The position numbers were made by a program, and so were the translations under genes. A DNA stretch of 64,000 bases, from the NCBI GenBank assembly GCA_031551635.1, contig JAVBNH010000010.1, positions 1 to 64,000 of the forward strand, in the 5' to 3' direction. Positions 59,972-64,000 of this stretch are shown one piece after another (position 1 is the first letter of the stretch; each line of letters opens with the position of its first letter). The notes under the pieces were generated by a model. The model worked only from the letters and a program-made list of their open reading frames with translations. It made no database searches and had not been told where the DNA came from. The DNA is from JAVBNH01 sp031551635 (GTDB taxonomy: Bacteria > Bacillota > Clostridia > Oscillospirales > Acutalibacteraceae).

Positions 59972-60157
59972 ATGGCTGTACCTGCAAGACGAGTTTCAAA
60001 AACGAGAAGAGATAAAAGACGCTCCAATGTGTGGAGAATGAGCGCTCCGGAGATTGTTAAGTGCAAGAAATGCGGAGAATTCAAGGTTTCTCATAAGCTT
60101 TGCAATAGCTGCGGTTATTATGACGGCAGACAGGTTGTCGTTGTCGAGGATAAATAA
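59972..60157 (+). CDS. rpmF: 50S ribosomal protein L32
   Basis: 61 residues from the ATG at 59972, behind AGGGAGG. The sequence AVPARRVSKTRRDKRRSNV is diagnostic of L32. Two CxxC pairs (CKKC and CNSC) mark the zinc-binding form. It is translated from the yceD-rpmF transcript, 64 bases after the yceD stop. Its typical length of about 57-62 residues is met. Confidence 0.97.
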   Translation: MAVPARRVSKTRRDKRRSNVWRMSAPEIVKCKKCGEFKVSHKLCNSCGYYDGRQVVVVEDK

Positions 60158-60253
60158 ATCGCATGTTCTTCTTATTTTAAGGTGGAGAGAAAGCTTTCCG
60201 CCTTGTTTGTTTTTATGACTTGAAATAAATTTGATGTAAAAAGGGGCTATATT

Positions 60254-61594
60254 TTGCCTGTCGGTATTTTTGGAGTCGAAGAAAATTCCGCTTTTTTTAA
60301 GCTCGGTATTAAAAAGGGTGACAGGCTTGTTTCGCTTAACGGCAATGAAATTTATGATGTTTTTGATTATCAGTTTCATTGCGACAATGACACTTTAAGC
60401 TTCAAAATCGAAAAACCGGACGGCAAAGCAATTTTTCTGAAGCTGAATAATAAGACCAGATCTTTGCACTCCCAGCTCTTTTTTGAGACCTATCTGATGG
60501 ATACACATCAACATTGTAAAAATAAATGCATTTTCTGCTTTATTGACCAACTGCCTGAAGGTATGCGCGAGAGTCTTTATTTCAAGGACGATGACTCAAG
60601 ACTTTCTTTCCTTTTCGGAAATTATATAACCCTCTCGGGGATTTCAGAGCGTGAGGTTTTGCGGATAATCGAGATGAAAATCAGTCCTGTCAATATTTCG
60701 GTTCACACAATGAACCCGGCTCTGCGTGTCAAAATGATGGGGAATCCGAATGCCGGCGAGAACTTGAAGCTCTTGCACCGCTTCGCCGAAAACGGTATAA
60801 AAATGAACACCCAGCTGGTGCTCTGCCCGGGCATAAACGACGGCGGGGAGCTTCGTTTTTCGCTTGAAGAGTTATCTAAGCTTTACCCCACTCTTGAGAG
60901 CATCGCAGTAATCCCGGTAGGGCTGACGAAGCACCGCGAAAAGCTATATAAGCTGCGTCCTTACACCGCTGAGGAAGCCCGCGAGGTCATTAAAACCGTT
61001 GATGAATTCAATGAGCATTTTGCTTATTTCAACCGACGTTTTCTTGCATATACCGCGGATGAGTTTTATCTGAAGGCAGGCATGGAAATGCCTTCTACAG
61101 AATATTACGGCGATTTTCCGCAGCTTGATAACGGTGTGGGTCTATGGGCTTTAATGAGAGAAGAATTTTTTGCCGCTCTCCATAAGACTGACTCAAAAAC
61201 AAAGATAAAAAAAAGAAAAACCGCGCTGATAACAGGCGCAGCCGCTTATCCCTTGATGACAGAGCTTATTCGTGCGTTTAAAGAAAAATTTAACACAGAG
61301 GATTTTACTGTTTTCAGTGTAAAGAACGACTTTTTCGGCTCTGAGGTTACCGTTGCGGGGCTTGTTACGGGAAAGGATATTATTGCTCAGCTAAAAGGAA
61401 AAATCAAGGCTGACGAAATACTGATACCTCAGGTGATGCTAAAGTCAAAGGAGGAGCCAATTTTTCTAGACGGCACATCTCTGACGGAAATTGAATGCAC
61501 CTTCAGAGCCAAAATTATTCCCGTCATGAACGACGGCGCGGAATTGTTAAGGCGTCTTGTTGGAAAAGAAAACCCGAGCATTGAGATTAACTAA
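60254..61594 (+). CDS. DUF512 / PDZ and radical SAM-like iron-sulphur protein
   Basis: 446 residues from a TTG with AGGGGC ahead. The first 65 residues are a PDZ-like domain (FKLGIKKGDRLVSLNGNEIY). The iron-sulphur motif CKNKCIFCFIDQLP has cysteines at about 88, 92 and 95 in CX3CX2C spacing, as in radical SAM enzymes. The barrel region SVHTMNPALRVKMMGN and the late DUF512 domain follow. The family usually lies directly before der in Clostridia, which fits here. Its substrate is unknown. Confidence 0.87.
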   Translation: MPVGIFGVEENSAFFKLGIKKGDRLVSLNGNEIYDVFDYQFHCDNDTLSFKIEKPDGKAIFLKLNNKTRSLHSQLFFETYLMDTHQHCKNKCIFCFIDQLPEGMRESLYFKDDDSRLSFLFGNYITLSGISEREVLRIIEMKISPVNISVHTMNPALRVKMMGNPNAGENLKLLHRFAENGIKMNTQLVLCPGINDGGELRFSLEELSKLYPTLESIAVIPVGLTKHREKLYKLRPYTAEEAREVIKTVDEFNEHFAYFNRRFLAYTADEFYLKAGMEMPSTEYYGDFPQLDNGVGLWALMREEFFAALHKTDSKTKIKKRKTALITGAAAYPLMTELIRAFKEKFNTEDFTVFSVKNDFFGSEVTVAGLVTGKDIIAQLKGKIKADEILIPQVMLKSKEEPIFLDGTSLTEIECTFRAKIIPVMNDGAELLRRLVGKENPSIEIN

Positions 61595-61668
61595 AATGAC
61601 TTTTTTTATGATTATTATAAAATAATATACGACACAAAATTTTCCTGTTCACTGAAAGGAGAGGTAGT

Positions 61669-62997
61669 ATGCCAAAACCGATTGTAGCCATTGTCGGGCG
61701 ACCGAATGTTGGCAAGTCAACGCTTTTTAATAAGCTCTGCGGCAAACGCTTCGCGATTGTCGACGATCAGCCGGGGGTTACGCGAGACAGAATTTACGCT
61801 GAATGCGAGTGGCTCGGCAAGACATTTCTTCTTGTTGATACAGGTGGTATCGAGCCTTTTTCGGATGATATTATTTATTCGCAGATGCGCAGACAGGCGC
61901 AGATAGCTATTGACAGCGCGGATGCGATTATTTTTGTCACCGACCTGCGCAGCGGCATTGTCGCTACAGACAGCGAGGTTGCGACCATTTTGCAAAAGAG
62001 CGGCAAGCCGGTTGTATTGTGCGTTAATAAATCCGACTCAATCGGTGAAGCTCCGGCGGAGTTCTATGAATTTTATAACCTCGGCATAGGCGACCCGATT
62101 GCGGTTTCAGCAATTCACGGGCACGGCACTGGTGACCTCTTGGACGCGGTGCTTGCTTATCTTCCGGACGAGGGAATGGAAAGTGTTGAATATGACGGTA
62201 TCAAAGTCGCGGTCATAGGCAAGCCGAATGTAGGCAAATCCTCACTTATCAACGCGCTTTGCGGTGAGGAGAGGGTCATTGTTTCAGACATTGCCGGCAC
62301 AACGCGTGACTCTACAGATACCGAAATAGTAAACGAAAACGGAAAATTTCTTTTAATCGACACAGCCGGACTCAGACGCAAGTCAAAAGTTGAGGACGAT
62401 ATCGAGCGTTACAGTGTTTTACGTGCGGTTATGGCTGTTGAGAGAGCGGATGTCTGCGTTATTATGATTGACGCTGTCGTTGGTTTTACCGAACAGGATT
62501 CAAAGGTTGCGGGCATTGCGCATGAAGAAGGCAAGGCCTGTATTATAGCGGTCAATAAATGGGATGCTGTCGAAAAAGACGGCAAAACCATGGATGAATA
62601 CCGTAAAAAACTGATGGTCGATTTTTCCTTTATGTCATACGCGCCGATTATTTTTATTTCGGCTAAAACAGGGCAGAGGGTAGACAGGCTTTTGAAGCTC
62701 GTTAATTTTGTCGACACCCAGAACGCTATGAGGATTCCGACAGGCAGACTTAACGAGGTGCTCGCCGCAGCGACCGCGAGAGTTCAGCCGCCGACAGACA
62801 AGGGTAAGCGCCTGAAAATTTATTACATGACTCAGGCCTCGACGCGTCCACCGACCTTTGTTTGTTTTGTAAATAACAAAGAGCTGTTTCATTACAGCTA
62901 TCAGCGTTATCTTGACAATCAGATTCGCGAGATTTTCGGTCTCGAGGGTACGCCGACACGAATGGTTATCAGAGAGCGTGAAGGAAAGTCCGATTAA
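61669..62997 (+). CDS. der: ribosome biogenesis GTPase Der
   Basis: 442 residues. Two GTPase domains are present: the first has GRPNVGKSTLFNK, DTGGIEPF and NKSD; the second has GKPNVGKSSLINAL, DTAGLRRKSK and NKWD. The C-terminal KH-like domain (about 355-442) ends the protein. Der acts in assembly of the 50S subunit. GAAAGGAGAGG precedes the ATG. A double-hairpin repeat and a strong terminator follow the stop codon. Confidence 0.97.
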   Translation: MPKPIVAIVGRPNVGKSTLFNKLCGKRFAIVDDQPGVTRDRIYAECEWLGKTFLLVDTGGIEPFSDDIIYSQMRRQAQIAIDSADAIIFVTDLRSGIVATDSEVATILQKSGKPVVLCVNKSDSIGEAPAEFYEFYNLGIGDPIAVSAIHGHGTGDLLDAVLAYLPDEGMESVEYDGIKVAVIGKPNVGKSSLINALCGEERVIVSDIAGTTRDSTDTEIVNENGKFLLIDTAGLRRKSKVEDDIERYSVLRAVMAVERADVCVIMIDAVVGFTEQDSKVAGIAHEEGKACIIAVNKWDAVEKDGKTMDEYRKKLMVDFSFMSYAPIIFISAKTGQRVDRLLKLVNFVDTQNAMRIPTGRLNEVLAAATARVQPPTDKGKRLKIYYMTQASTRPPTFVCFVNNKELFHYSYQRYLDNQIREIFGLEGTPTRMVIREREGKSD

Positions 62998-63009
62998 AAT
63001 GATATTTTA

Positions 63010-63090
63010 TACTATTGTACATTAATGAGCAGAAAGCTCAATAAAAACAAGTTAATGGGTTCAGGGCTTTGCAAACCAAGCCCACGAAAG
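63010..63090 (+). repeat. dispersed double-hairpin repeat, copy D
   Basis: Begins 13 bases after the der stop codon. ATGAGCAGAAAGCTCAATAA is the left hairpin region, and GGGCTTTGCAAACCAAGCCC the right palindrome with mismatches. It is the most diverged complete copy. Confidence 0.75.
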
Positions 63091-63114
63091 TATGTTATCA
63101 ATATTATAAATTAT

Positions 63115-63153
63115 CGGTTGCGTGACGGCTTACCGTCACGCAACCGCTTTTTT
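63115..63153 (+). terminator. intrinsic terminator after der
   Basis: Perfect 14-bp stem CGGTTGCGTGACGG / CCGTCACGCAACCG with loop CTTA, followed by CTTTTTTTC. It closes the der transcript beyond the repeat. Confidence 0.9.
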
Positions 63154-63284
63154 CATTGCCGCACCTGTGCCGCAACCTGATTTTGCGTAAAATTTGCCTT
63201 TTGACAACCACAATTGCTTGAATAAATAAAGCATTTTTGCTATCATTTCCATTGTCATGAAAATTAATATTTCTCTGTGTTTAC

Positions 63285-63313
63285 TTGACTTTTTGACGGT
63301 AAACTGTTAAACT
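63285..63313 (+). promoter_or_regulatory. candidate promoter of the terminal gene
   Basis: TTGACT (63285-63290) and TAAACT (63308-63313) with 17 bases between. A GGTAAACTGT sequence occurs both within the spacer (63298-63307) and again 46 bases later at 63344-63353, a possible regulator site. Confidence 0.45.
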
Positions 63314-63416
63314 TAAAGAGTAGTTTTATTTTTCAACACAAAAAGGTAAACTGTCGGTTATTTAACTGAGTGTGAAATCTGACTTTATCTGTAAAATTAT
63401 TTGATAGGTGATGAGA

Positions 63417-64000
63417 ATGAAGACAAGACTAGCCCAGATTTTTGCTGTGTTCGGAATAATTTGTATAGCCGCTTACATATTCGGTCCATGGAGCTATACC
63501 GAAAAAACTACAGAAGCGCTTGCGCCTTTGACAACTTCACCTGCGAGATATGTCACTCAGATTATTTATGATGAAAACGACATACATAATCCGAATCGCG
63601 GCACCGGTGTCAGCGCAACCGGCACGGTCAATACTACCGTGCAGAACACGACTCAGCCATCGGCGACAAACCCGGCCGAAACCAATACCTCTGCGACTGC
63701 CGCAAATGATATACCGAATGATATCAACGGTATAATAAATTTTTATAATAACTCACTTGATAAGACAACTGGATTGAAAAAAGTAGGGTATACAAGAAAT
63801 CTGACTCTTTGCAAAGCCCAGATTATCGGCGACAAAACAAATGACCAAGGTGTCAGAAACATGGTTAATGTCAATAATAGTGACACCGCGCCGAGCGACC
63901 TGGTGAAGCTTGACGCAGCTATGGTTAAGTCCGCTTCGGGTACTTCTCAGGGCGGGAAATATGTTTTTGTTATTGAACTTAACGACAAAACCACAAATAA
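63417..64000 (+). CDS. secreted or anchored protein with Thr/Ala-rich linker (partial at window edge)
   Basis: At least 194 residues, with no stop before base 64000. The ATG at 63417 is preferred because TAGGTG lies six bases ahead; an in-frame ATG at 63411 has less spacing. A hydrophobic helix (about 6-26, FAVFGIICIAAYIFG) follows a short basic N-terminus. Residues about 60-95 are rich in Thr, Ala, Ser and Asn, typical of an extracytoplasmic linker. A globular part begins at about NDINGIINFYNNSLDKT. The family is not recognised, and the missing C-terminus may hold it. Confidence 0.7.
   Translation, partial: MKTRLAQIFAVFGIICIAAYIFGPWSYTEKTTEALAPLTTSPARYVTQIIYDENDIHNPNRGTGVSATGTVNTTVQNTTQPSATNPAETNTSATAANDIPNDINGIINFYNNSLDKTTGLKKVGYTRNLTLCKAQIIGDKTNDQGVRNMVNVNNSDTAPSDLVKLDAAMVKSASGTSQGGKYVFVIELNDKTTN

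Overview
The window reads as a chromosomal segment of a fermentative, low-to-mid GC Firmicute of the Clostridia, most like the Oscillospiraceae/Ruminococcaceae. Pointers are a type I dockerin on a secreted CAP protein, two GH10 xylanases and a GH3 beta-glucosidase, a DacF-type carboxypeptidase, lipoproteins, strong AGGAGG-type ribosome binding sites, sigma-A promoters with 17-bp spacers, and the Gram-positive neighbourhood yceD-rpmF / DUF512-der. No rRNA, tRNA, CRISPR array, insertion sequence or phage gene was seen. Strain identity cannot be told from the sequence.

Layout. 0-4.6 kb: a three-gene cassette with a DUF3990 ADP-ribosyltransferase-like protein, an unknown protein, a secreted SurA-N-like protein, a UroD-family methyltransferase and a small basic protein. 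4.8-11.2 kb: a staphylococcal-type lipase, a GNAT acetyltransferase, a GyrB-like protein without Toprim, an RlmD-type rRNA methyltransferase and a hybrid sensor kinase. 11.5-14 kb: two convergent membrane-anchored GH10 enzymes. 14.1-18.3 kb: a GntR-ABC-permease-permease operon with a 34-bp operator palindrome over its promoter. 18.5-24.6 kb: a CofE-like ligase, LysR regulator, dockerin-CAP protein, Crp/Fnr regulator behind a PrfA-like box, and mannitol-1-phosphate dehydrogenase.

24.6-36.2 kb is the metabolic centrepiece: nagB, then a tightly spaced seven-gene minus-strand operon. It encodes a SorE-like sugar-phosphate reductase, a complete 2-oxoacid dehydrogenase complex (E2, E3, fused E1 alpha-beta), a lipoate ligase to activate it, a bifunctional class II aldolase/short-chain dehydrogenase and a PHP protein. 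The set suggests that a sugar phosphate or polyol is cleaved and the product oxidised to an acyl-CoA. The substrate is not evident and no transporter or kinase is in the operon.

36.4-55.6 kb: a DUF4838 secreted glycosidase-like protein, a second UroD-like protein, an ABC exporter pair, a WG-repeat lipoprotein, a lipase-like hydrolase, serC-serA, ung, a GH3 enzyme, a Gfo/Idh oxidoreductase, a second DUF3990 pair, a GNAT remnant, a DUF4160-DUF2442 pair and rmuC. 55.8-64 kb: dacF-type carboxypeptidase, pgi, a small P-loop protein, yceD, rpmF, a DUF512 radical-SAM-like protein, der and a truncated secreted protein at the edge.

The most unusual feature is the intergenic DNA. Seven loci carry 7-bp tandem repeats (CTGGATN/CTAGATN and relatives), and most start at, inside or within a few bases of a stop codon. 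A 16-bp tandem repeat also begins exactly on a stop codon. A 75-81-bp double-hairpin repeat occurs four times, each time just downstream of a gene. One copy sits between inverted arrays of four TGTACAC heptamers. A further array has three perfect 21-bp repeats at a 33-bp period.
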